A stretch of DNA of 40,288 nt from Calditrichaceae bacterium (GTDB lineage: Bacteria; Calditrichota; Calditrichia; Calditrichales; Calditrichaceae), in the NCBI GenBank assembly GCA_024762535.1, contig JANTHG010000007.1:1-40288 (forward strand). The letters run 5' to 3'. Below, in pieces: positions 28,602 through 36,279 of the stretch. Below the pieces are notes generated by a model, which was given only the letters and a program-made list of their open reading frames with translations, was not told the origin of the DNA and did no database searches. Every line of letters begins with the position of its first letter. The first letter of the stretch is position 1. Position numbers and translations under genes: made by a program.

Positions 28602-29279
28602 TCAGAGATTCGAAATTTTTTGTATATCTTTGGTAGAACCGATTAAAACCAGCACATCATCTTCTTGTAAAACCGTATCCGCTTTGGGGTGATTATTAAT
28701 GAGCATGGGTTGCTTTTTGCCGTCTTTATTGGGTTGAGGCGAATGGATGGAAATTAAATTCACATCGTATTTAGCCCGCAGTTCCAGTTCGGCCGGCGTT
28801 TTACCGGTGAAAATCTTTGGGCTGTTAATTTTGGCCATTACCACTCCGCCGCCCAGAAAAGTAATATCCAGCAATCCGCTATGCATCAGTCGGTACGAAA
28901 ACCGTTCGGCTGCTTCTATTTCCGGAGAAATGATTAAATCTATGCCCACGGATTTAAGAATTTTCACCTGAGTGGGATTGCCGGCCCGGGCCGCCACTTT
29001 TTTAACGCCGATTTGCTTAAGATTAACAGCAGCCAGTAAGTTGGCTTCAAAATTTTCGCCGATGCACACAATGCCCATATCGATATCCTGCGCACCGAGA
29101 CTGGCTAAGGCCCGTTCGTCTTTGGCGTCTAAGCGAATGGCATATGTTACCATATCCTGAATGTCTTCCACCACTTCCATATGTTCATCCACAGCAATGA
29201 CTTCTGCTCCTTTTTCTATCAGGCTAAAGGCCAGTTCACGGCCGAATATTCCTAATCCTATCACTAAATATTTATTCAT
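28602..29279 (-). CDS. trkA: potassium uptake regulatory subunit TrkA/KtrA
   Basis: This cytoplasmic RCK-type protein gates the TrkH/KtrB potassium channel in response to nucleotides. The N-terminal Rossmann motif is YLVIGLGIFGRELAF, with VIAVDE acidic end and CIGENFEANLLAA. The C-terminal half (about 140-225) is a TrkA-C domain (FTGKTPAELELRAKYDVNLISI, LQEDDVLVLIGS). At 225 aa it is the single-repeat, Ktr-like size; E. coli TrkA is a tandem duplication of about 460 aa. I start at MNKYLVIG because AGGAG is 6 bases upstream; the ORF track adds 42 implausible residues. The partner gene lies upstream on the same strand but 525 bases away, with repeats in between. Confidence 0.93.
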   Translation of the reverse strand: MNKYLVIGLGIFGRELAFSLIEKGAEVIAVDEHMEVVEDIQDMVTYAIRLDAKDERALASLGAQDIDMGIVCIGENFEANLLAAVNLKQIGVKKVAARAGNPTQVKILKSVGIDLIISPEIEAAERFSYRLMHSGLLDITFLGGGVVMAKINSPKIFTGKTPAELELRAKYDVNLISIHSPQPNKDGKKQPMLINNHPKADTVLQEDDVLVLIGSTKDIQKISNL

Positions 29280-29804
29280 GATGTACTCCTGTAAATATCT
29301 AATTTGTTTCAAATAATCATGTTGAAAACACTGAGTAACATGCTCATTTTTTTGTAGCAAAGTCGAGCAATTGTTGAAATAACCCCACAGCCCTTTTCCC
29401 GTCATTGCGAGCGACGCAGGAGCGAAGCAATCCCCAGGGGATCGCCACGTCGTTCGCTTCGCTCACTTCTCGCGATGACGAATGCGTTTCGCTCAATCCC
29501 CCCTTAGCTAAGGGGGTTAGGGGGTTGTAAAATCTGTACAATGCAATAATTGTCCATTAAAAAAACACCCCCCTTAATCCCCACTTGATAGGGGCTATTG
29601 CAGATTGTCATTCCCGAATGCTTTTATCGGGAATCTATGCCATCTTTGACTGGATTCCCGCCAGAAACCTGCGGGAATGACAGACTTTCTATGTTTTATC
29701 CTGATACTTCAACACCCTCGATAGGGGGGATGTTATAGCAGCAACCCCAGCCCTTTTCGCGTCATTGCAAAAAATTAAAGCAAACCCGGAAAAAAACGGG
29801 CACT
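29280..29804. repeat. stack of palindromic repeats between trkH and trkA (families A, B, C)
   Basis: Four blocks follow one another. A family A copy spans about 29366-29480 (gtcattgcgagcgacgcagg ... tcgcgatgac). Family B is about 29495-29600 (atccccccttagctaaggg ... gtaaaatctgtacaatgcaa). Family C is 29606-29682. Then 29728-29785 carries broken A text (cgtcattgcaaaaaatt) and a B-like end (gatagggggga). No gene is supported here; the ORF 29344-29541 is a repeat artefact. The trkA promoter, if separate from trkH, must lie in the first 80 bases. Confidence 0.85.
29606..29682. repeat. family C palindromic repeat
   Basis: The ends are a perfect 11-base inverted repeat, TGTCATTCCCG and CGGGAATGACA. 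Inside, two smaller hairpins stand side by side: ATTCCCGA...TCGGGAAT (29610-29633) and ATTCCCGC...GCGGGAAT (about 29654-29678). The paired-hairpin layout is like REP/BIME elements. Only one copy is seen in this window. Confidence 0.75.
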
Positions 29805-31580
29805 CTAACCAACCATTACGCTTTTTTCCTGCGGATATTCCACGCGCGGCTTGTCTTTTGGCGGTGTGATGGCAAAAGCCAGCGTTAAGGCGCCTACTCT
29901 TCCGATGAACATGGAAAGGATGATAATCAGCTGTCCCCAATCGCTTAGCTGCGCGGTAACCCCGCGGGAAAGTCCAACTGTGGCATAGGCCGAAACTTCT
30001 TCAAAGAACAAATCAATTAATGGCGCATGCTCGGTAATGGTCAGGAAAAAAGTTGACACACTAATAACAATAATGGAAAAGGCGAAAATAACCAGCGCCC
30101 GGTTGAGCACAGTGTACGAAACACTTTTCCGAAAGAGCACAATGCGGTTTTTCCCGCTGATAATGGAAACCAGACTGGCAAACAAAATTCCCACAGTGGT
30201 AGTTTTAATTCCACCGCCGGTTGAACCGGGCGAAGCGCCGATAAACATCAAAGTTATAATCAGTAATACCGAAGGAATGTTGAACATACTGAAATCCACC
30301 GTGTTAAATCCCGCGGTACGGGCCGTAACGGATGAAAACAGAGCCTGCATAAAACGATTAAATCCGTTGCCTTCAAAGGGCTGGGTCAGCATTAGAATCA
30401 GCGTTCCGCTCAATAACAGGATGCCCGTTACAATGAGCACCAATTTGGTTTGCACGGACCAGCGACGTACCACTTTGTGGCCCGTAACCGGTTTGATGCG
30501 GATATTTCCAATATCCATGAGCACCACAAAACCCAAACCGCCTATCACGATTAAAATCATAATCACGCTCATCGCTGCATAATTCTGGCTAAAGCTCATA
30601 AAGGAATCGGCATTCAGCGAAAAGCCGGCATTACAAAATGCCGAGACTGCGTGAAACACAGAGTGGTACACGTGTTCGCCAAAGCTCCATTGGTTGCGAT
30701 TCCAGCTGAGAAATAAAAAGAAGGCGCCAATGGATTCAAACAAAAAGGTGAGCGTTACAGCGAGACGCAACGCGCGATTAATCACTCCAAGACGGTCGAT
30801 ATTCATCATTTCCTGCATCATAACCCGTTCTTTAATACCCATACCGCGGCCAAAGAACAGGGCCAAAAAACTGGAAAGCGTCATTAAACCCAAACCGCCT
30901 ATCTGAATCAGGAAGAGAATAATCATTTGTCCCAGAAAGCTGAAATGGGTGCCCGTATCCACCACAATCAAACCGGTTACACAAGTGGCGCTGGTAGCGG
31001 TGAACAACGCATTAATAGCAGAAATGGATTTCCCGGGCGCCGTGGCTTTGGGCAAAAGCAACAAAACCGTTCCCACAAAAATGACCAGTACAAAACTAAG
31101 CAGAAGAGTTTGAGCCGGATGGAATTTAAGGGACAGCACTTTTCGGTTTAAGTGCATACTGCCGCTTATCAGAGATAGAATAATAGCTATCTGCGCGGAA
31201 ACAATGGTCAGTTTGGCAATAACCGTTACATTCAAATCCGTAAAATAGTGGGCAATCAAACCAAAGCCCAAACTGCTGAACAGTGAAACGGCCCGTAAAA
31301 TAATAACTGTAGCCAGGAGTGTTTCGAACCAGTGGCGACGTAAAAATTCCGCATAGTTCCTGGTAAAAATAAGACGGAGTACAAATTGCAGCACATATAA
31401 AAGCACTACAATCAAATCCAGCCGGTCCAGGAGCCTGGCCTGCTGAACAGAAATATAGAATCCATACTGTGTTACCAAACTACCAATAGCCAGCACAGCC
31501 AGCAAAAAGAATAAAATATCCAAAGCCTTATTTACAGGCGCTGACCAGTCTAATAGTTTAAGCCGGATTGTTTGCCACAC
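29805..31580 (-). CDS. trkH: potassium transporter TrkH/KtrB family
   Basis: This potassium-translocating membrane subunit of 591 aa has four M1-P-M2 units. The four selectivity-filter loops are visible: ATSATCVTGLIVVDTG, AVSAFCNAGFSLN, SVTARTAGFNTVD and EVSAYATVGLSRG, each with the conserved glycine. The N-terminal about 150 residues add extra transmembrane helices (FFLLAVLAIGSLVTQYG and on), making it longer than a plain KtrB. The C terminus ends in a short basic/acidic tail (KPRVEYPQEKSVMVG). It should pair with the trkA gene downstream on the same strand. TrkH, TrkG and KtrB names are not separable from sequence alone. Confidence 0.94.
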   Translation of the reverse strand: MWQTIRLKLLDWSAPVNKALDILFFLLAVLAIGSLVTQYGFYISVQQARLLDRLDLIVVLLYVLQFVLRLIFTRNYAEFLRRHWFETLLATVIILRAVSLFSSLGFGLIAHYFTDLNVTVIAKLTIVSAQIAIILSLISGSMHLNRKVLSLKFHPAQTLLLSFVLVIFVGTVLLLLPKATAPGKSISAINALFTATSATCVTGLIVVDTGTHFSFLGQMIILFLIQIGGLGLMTLSSFLALFFGRGMGIKERVMMQEMMNIDRLGVINRALRLAVTLTFLFESIGAFFLFLSWNRNQWSFGEHVYHSVFHAVSAFCNAGFSLNADSFMSFSQNYAAMSVIMILIVIGGLGFVVLMDIGNIRIKPVTGHKVVRRWSVQTKLVLIVTGILLLSGTLILMLTQPFEGNGFNRFMQALFSSVTARTAGFNTVDFSMFNIPSVLLIITLMFIGASPGSTGGGIKTTTVGILFASLVSIISGKNRIVLFRKSVSYTVLNRALVIFAFSIIVISVSTFFLTITEHAPLIDLFFEEVSAYATVGLSRGVTAQLSDWGQLIIILSMFIGRVGALTLAFAITPPKDKPRVEYPQEKSVMVG

Positions 31581-31672
31581 GAAAAAACGCTCCGTTATAT
31601 TAAATAAGTGCTCAATTTAATAAAAAAATGCATATTGTAAAAACTATTCTGCGCAAGAAGGTTTGGGGGGAT

Positions 31673-31725
31673 TAGTTGTTAAGTTATTAGGTTATTGAGT
31701 TATTAAGTTGTCGAGTTATCGAGTT
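31673..31725 (-). repeat. AT-rich degenerate repeat, family D
   Basis: The words gttaagttattaggttatt and gagttattaagttgtcgagtt stand in the short gap between trkH and the AT-rich lipoprotein gene and reach into the 3' end of the latter (stop near 31716). The reverse complement resembles 10143-10206. Confidence 0.55.
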
Positions 31726-32351
31726 TTATAAATATATGGGACTATCATGTTTACTTTTACTTTTCGTCCTTTATAAATTGCAGGCTCAAAATAGAGTCCC
31801 AATGAATTAATTAAACTATTTTTAATAAAATCAATATCTTCATAAAAAATGGCTTTTAAACGCCAAGGATTTATCCCAGAGCTATAATCATCACGATTTG
31901 TTTTTTCATCTCTACTTCTTAGGATATCATACAATTCAGAATATTCAACTATACCTGATTTATCAATTGTTATTTTTATAAGTAGCTTTAAGTATTTTCC
32001 AGGGATTTTAGAAAACACATCTGAGCCTATTTTTATTCTTCTGATTAGTTTGGGTTTCTTTACTATTTGAGTATCAATTTCCACATTAAAAACACTTGTG
32101 GAATCTAATGTATTGGGTGTCTTTGTATTTTTCAAAATACGTTCTGAATAAAACTCATAAGATTTACCAGCATTACGCTTAATCCAATTATTATAGATAT
32201 TAACAATGTTAGCATTATTTTTTGGCGAAAGTTTTATTAATGCGAAATTATTCTTATCAAAATAAAAATCGTTGATATTATTTATTTTAGTATTGTTTCT
32301 TAATCCAGCACATGAAACTATGATTACTGATATAAAAAGAAGAATACGCAT
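31716..32351 (-). CDS. AT-rich lipoprotein with TonB-C-like end, unknown
   Basis: This is a 211-aa exported protein with a short lipoprotein signal (MRILLFISVIIVSCAG, lipobox VSC). The middle is Asn/Lys/Ile-rich (NNTKINNINDFYFDKNNF). Residues about 125-211 (LIKITIDKSGIVEYSEL ... LGLYFEPAIYKGRKVKVNMIVPYIY) follow the pattern of the TonB C-terminal domain, with a strand, helix, and FxPAxxxGxxVxxxxxxPY ending. Base composition is clearly AT-richer than all neighbours, which suggests recent acquisition or relaxed selection. It lies 5 bases after the DUF4105 gene, last in the operon; its stop falls in a family D repeat. Function is unknown. Confidence 0.7.
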   Translation of the reverse strand: MRILLFISVIIVSCAGLRNNTKINNINDFYFDKNNFALIKLSPKNNANIVNIYNNWIKRNAGKSYEFYSERILKNTKTPNTLDSTSVFNVEIDTQIVKKPKLIRRIKIGSDVFSKIPGKYLKLLIKITIDKSGIVEYSELYDILRSRDEKTNRDDYSSGINPWRLKAIFYEDIDFIKNSLINSLGLYFEPAIYKGRKVKVNMIVPYIYKTR

Positions 32352-32356
32352 TGAAA

Positions 32357-33682
32357 CTATCCCATATATTTTATTCTATTTAAGGCCCGAACAATGGGCT
32401 TTAGTGTGAAGGTTCGCTTTTTCTTTAAATAGAGCAAAATACAGACTGAGCCAAAACAAATCGGTAGTAATAAACTAAGCACAATGCTATTATCCTGCAC
32501 AACGCCGGGCAATAGTTTTGTCGCCAAACCCAGCAGCATGAAGCCTAACTGAAACAGCCAGAAACCGTAGAGTTTGCGCAAACGGTCCAGCTTGCCGTAA
32601 GCAACAGCAGCACCCCATCCAATCAGAAGCAGGAATAACGGGTGCGCAAAAAACAGGTTAACATTATAATAGGTAACATCATGCTCGGTAAAGACAGCCA
32701 TAAAAAAGAGAATGGTTCCCGGAATACCGAGCAGCATACCCAAAAGCGCCTGCAAGCTCCCAAATAACGTACCGGCCCGGCCCATCGGATTATTACGCAT
32801 TAAAAATCCCGCAAGCACAATCACCCCGCCAATAAGAAGCCCGGCGAGCATAAACCAGAGCGTATGCCCGGTCGGACGAGCCGGAGTGAGAGTGCGTTTC
32901 GCCCGGAAATAAATTTCTTCTGTTCCGGCCAAAGCATGACGATGGCCGAGGGAATCGGTTACGACCATATTTTTAATATTTTTTTCCAGTTCATCGGGCA
33001 AAAACATTTCATCCCATTGCCGAATAGGCCGGTCGATATCACTATTCATCAGAAACATCAGCCCCAGTTCCAGCAGCGGGTCCCGTTCAATATAGCGTAA
33101 AGTATGCTCACGCAAAGTCATGGAAGCCGGTGCGGACATGGCTTGTTTAAACCGGCCGTTTAAAACGCGGTCTAAATAATCACGGATACGGGTAGAACAA
33201 TTATCCCAATAATGATGATAGAGATAGGTTCGGTTCTCAGGCAGAACACTTTTTGCCAGCGCCACAGCCAGCTCTTTTTTTTGCCGGGACGAAAGATTCA
33301 GCGGAAGAATACGCACATCCCGGTTTTGCTTTTGATAGAAACGCAGATAGCTGTTCACACGAAAGGCGCCACCCGAAAAATAAAGCCGTCCCATAAGAAA
33401 ATGCACCAGCATACCATTATCAAAAGAGAATAAACCATAATTATAAATACGGGATTGTTTAAGCAGAGTATCTTCCACAATCAAAGCGCTGTGCCCCCAG
33501 TAAGAAGGAATATCATCTCCCGGGCTAAAGGTAACCAGTTTAATTTGCAGGTCTGCGCCCCTGCTCTGCCCGCTTCCCCAGGGTGTTCGGGCTTTTGCCG
33601 GAACGGACAAAACCAGTAACTGCAAAGCGATTAGAAATACAAGAGAACGAATTTTGGGGCGACCCGATGAAAATGATTTCAT
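32357..33682 (-). CDS. DUF4105 (Lnb N-terminal-like) periplasmic/membrane protein
   Basis: This exported protein of 441 aa has a signal sequence (LVFLIALQLLVLSVPAKA). The periplasmic domain, residues about 35-270, has the DUF4105 features: LVTFSPGDDIPSYWGHSALIVED, IYNYGLFSFDNGMLVHFLMGRLYF, and YLYHHYWDNCSTRIRDYLD. The conserved His (WGHSAL) and Cys (DNCSTR) resemble an NlpC/P60-like Cys-His pair. The C-terminal 165 residues contain about five hydrophobic helices. Related Bacteroidetes proteins are largely uncharacterised; the Lnb domain in bifidobacteria accompanies lacto-N-biosidase. A cysteine-hydrolase role is inference. It is third in a tight minus-strand operon, 5 bases from each neighbour. 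Confidence 0.85.
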   Translation of the reverse strand: MKSFSSGRPKIRSLVFLIALQLLVLSVPAKARTPWGSGQSRGADLQIKLVTFSPGDDIPSYWGHSALIVEDTLLKQSRIYNYGLFSFDNGMLVHFLMGRLYFSGGAFRVNSYLRFYQKQNRDVRILPLNLSSRQKKELAVALAKSVLPENRTYLYHHYWDNCSTRIRDYLDRVLNGRFKQAMSAPASMTLREHTLRYIERDPLLELGLMFLMNSDIDRPIRQWDEMFLPDELEKNIKNMVVTDSLGHRHALAGTEEIYFRAKRTLTPARPTGHTLWFMLAGLLIGGVIVLAGFLMRNNPMGRAGTLFGSLQALLGMLLGIPGTILFFMAVFTEHDVTYYNVNLFFAHPLFLLLIGWGAAVAYGKLDRLRKLYGFWLFQLGFMLLGLATKLLPGVVQDNSIVLSLLLPICFGSVCILLYLKKKRTFTLKPIVRALNRIKYMG

Positions 33683-33687
33683 AAAAA

Positions 33688-34509
33688 TTATTCGTCGAAA
33701 ATGGTAAGGGTTTCGGAAGGTGCGTTTTTTGGACTTACCTCCAGCTGAGTAGTATCCAACTGGAAGCGCTGCAGCAAATCAGCTGTGGTTTGCCGGGCCA
33801 GACCGGGCAGGTTGCAATCTTCGCTCAAATGGGCCAACGCAATGGCCCGCGGCAAACGGTCAGAACGCCGGAATACGTCTTCCAGAAAACGGCTGCACTG
33901 TTCGTTAGAAAGATGACCGATGGATTGAATGCGCTCGATTAATTCCATAGAGCGTCCTGAATTCGCCAACATATCCGGGTCGTGATTGGATTCAATTACA
34001 ATTACATCGGAATTTTTAAAAAACCCGGCCAAACCGTTTTCCGGAAATCCCATATCTGTAGCAACACTCACTTTGGTTTTTCCCAAATGAATATTGTAGC
34101 CGAAACAGCCGCCTTCGGAATCGTGCGGCACCTGAAAACCGCGAATCCGAAAAGGCCCCATATCGAACCAGTCGTTTTTAAAGGTACGCAGCAATGCTCT
34201 GTTTTTAACCTTAAAACGGCGGAATAGTACCGGCGCCAATCGCTGATGCACATACACAGGGATGCCTTCGCTTAGTACTTTATTGAGCATGGATTGACGA
34301 AGATGGTCGCTGTGCAGATGGGTAATCAGCACGCCTGAAAGCATGGAAAGGCGTACACCGGCTTCTTCGAATCGTTCACGCATGTAGCGCTGACTAAAAC
34401 CGATGTCCACTAACAGGGCGTTCTGTTTATTCCAGATTAGCGTACTGTTACCGGCGCTGCTACTGCCAAGTACTTTTACATGAATAAGCGGCCGTTGGCT
34501 TTCCTTCAT
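33688..34509 (-). CDS. MBL-fold metallo-hydrolase, YycJ/WalJ type
   Basis: This metallo-beta-lactamase-fold hydrolase is about 273 aa. The family text is clear: VLGSSSAGNSTLIWN, the metal motif LITHLHSDHL (HxHxDH), VPHDSEG, VATDMGF, VIESNHDPDML, IGHLSNEQC and IALAHLSEDCN. These mark the YycJ group, related to nucleases and thought to act in DNA or cell-wall-linked processes in Firmicutes; its true substrate is unclear. The start is ATG 34509 in a TGATG overlap with the upstream AP2-like gene; the TTG at 34512 in the ORF track would lie inside that stop. It is coupled translationally to the regulator-like gene, which is unusual for YycJ. Confidence 0.9.
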   Translation of the reverse strand: MKESQRPLIHVKVLGSSSAGNSTLIWNKQNALLVDIGFSQRYMRERFEEAGVRLSMLSGVLITHLHSDHLRQSMLNKVLSEGIPVYVHQRLAPVLFRRFKVKNRALLRTFKNDWFDMGPFRIRGFQVPHDSEGGCFGYNIHLGKTKVSVATDMGFPENGLAGFFKNSDVIVIESNHDPDMLANSGRSMELIERIQSIGHLSNEQCSRFLEDVFRRSDRLPRAIALAHLSEDCNLPGLARQTTADLLQRFQLDTTQLEVSPKNAPSETLTIFDE

Positions 34510-35099
34510 CAAACAAGACCATCTTTTTTGGATTTTCGGGAGCGGCGGTTCGATTTTTTAATTTCTGCGATTACTTTATTTTCCGCTTCTACCAGCCGTT
34601 CCGTTAGCTTACGGTTGTATTCGACCGCTGCAATCCTAGCGCTTACTTCTTTGGCTTCACGAAATTTAATGGCTTCCTGCAGTGCTTCTTCCCGGGTTCT
34701 TCTATTTCCGTAGTAAAATTTTTTTATTTTGGATTGCCCTTTTCCCTCCACATAGGAAGCGGCAATATAATGACATTTACTTTTGCTGCCGTCTTTTAAT
34801 TTGCGGAAGTCGTGGCTTTCATAAACGCCCAAATAGCCTGTATTACTCGTTGCTTTTCGTTTGGATAAAACCGGTTTCCATTTTCGGTTGGATTTACCGT
34901 CAGCCGGATTGTAGTTAAGCTGTTTAATTTTTTCATCGCGAATCTTAATGGCTAATTGCAGGGCTTTTTCTTTCCCCCCGTTTTTTTTATCCGCAATCCA
35001 TTGCTGGAACAAGACTTCGTTTCCCCTGTAAAGGCGAATCAGGTACCCGTACATTTTACTCTTTTCGCTATCCACGCGCGAAATGTACTTTTCTTTCAT
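34509..35099 (-). CDS. AP2-like DNA-binding protein with two repeats
   Basis: This is a very basic 196-aa protein. Residues 80-150 look like an AP2 (apetala2-type) DNA-binding domain: SNTGYLGVYES, HYIAASYVEGKGQSKIKKFYYGNRRTREEALQEAIKFREAK, that is, three strands then a helix beginning T.EEAL..AI. Residues 15-58 repeat the same plan (YGYLIRLYRGNEVLFQQWIADKK...EKALQLAIKIRDEK), an internal duplication. Residues 150-183 form a charged helix that may be a coiled coil, and the end is a basic patch (KKSNRRSRKSKK). Bacterial AP2 domains are usually fused to phage or homing nucleases; no nuclease part is present. It is first in the operon with YycJ, DUF4105 and the lipoprotein. A transcription or nucleoid role is inferred. 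Confidence 0.75.
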   Translation of the reverse strand: MKEKYISRVDSEKSKMYGYLIRLYRGNEVLFQQWIADKKNGGKEKALQLAIKIRDEKIKQLNYNPADGKSNRKWKPVLSKRKATSNTGYLGVYESHDFRKLKDGSKSKCHYIAASYVEGKGQSKIKKFYYGNRRTREEALQEAIKFREAKEVSARIAAVEYNRKLTERLVEAENKVIAEIKKSNRRSRKSKKDGLV

Positions 35100-35116
35100 G
35101 ATTAAATATCCCCGTC

Positions 35117-35175
35117 TAACTGATTAAATTGAGCTTGATTAAAATAGTAATATAAAAAATATTACTCTGTAAACC
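35117..35175 (-). promoter_or_regulatory. candidate promoter with operator-like inverted repeat upstream of the AP2-like gene
   Basis: On the minus strand TTGGTT and TATATT are spaced 17 bases. A perfect 8-base inverted repeat with a 5-base A loop, AGTAATAT/ATATTACT (35146-35166), overlaps the -10 box. A DNA-binding protein is encoded directly downstream, so autoregulation is plausible. Boxes were assigned by eye. Confidence 0.4.
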
Positions 35176-35217
35176 AACAGGAATTAAGAAGCGGTTAGTG
35201 GAAATTGCAAACAATAT

Positions 35218-36063
35218 TCACCGTTTCTTTTGCTTTTGCAAGGCATCCCAATCCTGTTCGGAAAGCTGTTCCAGAAAATTGAATTCTCCGGCACCGGCCA
35301 GCCATTCACCGCCGTCAATGGTCACCACTTCACCGGTCATATAAGCCGCATAATCCGAAAGCAGGTAAGCGGCCAGGTGGCAGAGTTCTTCGTGCTTCCC
35401 CACCCGCTTGAGGGGAATACGATTTAACAACGCTTCTCCCATGGATGGGTCGGGAAACAATCGTTCCCAGGCACCTTTTGTGGGAAAGGGGCCCGGCGCT
35501 ATGGCATTTAAACGAATTTGATATTTCCCCCATTCCGCAGCAAGCGAACGGGTTAAATTAAGTACGCCGGCCTTGGCAATGGAAGAAGGAACCACATATC
35601 CACTACCTGTGGAGGCATAGGTGGTAACAATGTTGAGCACTGAGCCGGGAATCTTTTCCTGAATCCAGTATTTTCCCAAAGCAAGTGTTAAGTAATAGCT
35701 TCCTTTTAACACAATATCCACGACCGTATCAAATGCTTTGTAACTAAGCCGTTCGGTTGGCGAAATAAAATTTCCTGCTGCATTATTTATCAGTCCGTCG
35801 ATACGACCAAAGCGCCTGAGAATGGTCTGTTGAAGCTTTTTTATATTTCGATAATCGCGCACATCGTGCGGCAATGCTAAAACCGGATTCCCGGTTTGCG
35901 CTTCTATTTCGGCTGCTGTAGCTTCTACTACTTCCTGCTTTCGGCTGACAATCACTATATTGGCGCCCAGCCCGGAAAGATAAGTAGCCATACTGCGGCC
36001 CAGACCAGTACCGCCTCCGGTTACCAGGATAGTTTTTCCGTTAAAGATTTTTCCTTTGAACAT
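35218..36063 (-). CDS. short-chain dehydrogenase, 2,4-dienoyl-CoA reductase-like
   Basis: This classical SDR of 281 aa has the NADP-binding TGGGTGLGRSMA and LINNAAGNF. The active-site region reads VTTYASTGSGYVVPSSIAKAG: the usual YxxxK tyrosine is replaced, the lysine is kept, and a tyrosine lies earlier (TTYAS). This is exactly the arrangement of mitochondrial/peroxisomal 2,4-dienoyl-CoA reductases. NAIAPGPFPTKGAWERL is also typical of that group. The likely role is reducing 2,4-dienoyl-CoA during unsaturated fatty acid degradation; a generic enoyl/ketoacyl reductase is the alternative. It stands alone between the AP2 operon and a secreted phosphatase, so context adds little. Confidence 0.88.
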   Translation of the reverse strand: MFKGKIFNGKTILVTGGGTGLGRSMATYLSGLGANIVIVSRKQEVVEATAAEIEAQTGNPVLALPHDVRDYRNIKKLQQTILRRFGRIDGLINNAAGNFISPTERLSYKAFDTVVDIVLKGSYYLTLALGKYWIQEKIPGSVLNIVTTYASTGSGYVVPSSIAKAGVLNLTRSLAAEWGKYQIRLNAIAPGPFPTKGAWERLFPDPSMGEALLNRIPLKRVGKHEELCHLAAYLLSDYAAYMTGEVVTIDGGEWLAGAGEFNFLEQLSEQDWDALQKQKKR

Positions 36064-36107
36064 GCTTTTCTCCTGTGATGCCTGAAATCATAACATACAA
36101 AACACAA

Positions 36108-36260
36108 ATATGTCACAATTTGCAGAGTTCGATAATCAATTTCCAATTGCCGATTGCCAAGACTTTGAACGATGGTCCAACTCCCATAACCCACCCGAAT
36201 TGCAAGAGGACTAGAATCCATCCCCCCGGCAAGGGGGGACTGAGGGGGGTGTTTTTAGGT
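36108..36260. repeat. repeat remnants: AT-rich family E and short family B-like hairpin
   Basis: 36108-36172 has caatttccaattgccgatt words like family E. 36219-36257 reads tccccccggcaaggggggac then tgaggggggtgttttt, which looks like the two ends of a family B element joined without its middle. Together with flanks this fills the 216-base gap between the SDR and the phosphatase gene. Confidence 0.55.
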
Positions 36261-36279
36261 GATGCGAACCGCAACCATT

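Noticed and set aside
29344-29541. ORFs 29344-29541 (-) and 39437-39661 (-)
   Set aside because: Both are translations of stacked A/B repeats and resemble each other only because the repeats do.
30037-30582. 181-aa ORF antisense to trkH
   Set aside because: Shadow frame of a hydrophobic membrane protein; no independent motifs.
34510-34512. TTG start for the YycJ-type gene
   Set aside because: It lies inside the stop-overlap of the AP2-like gene; the ATG at 34509 in TGATG is the more usual coupled start.
34509-35099. Prophage or homing-endonuclease remnant because of the AP2-like domain
   Set aside because: No nuclease motif, integrase, phage gene or tRNA junction is present, and the gene is tightly coupled to a chromosomal operon.
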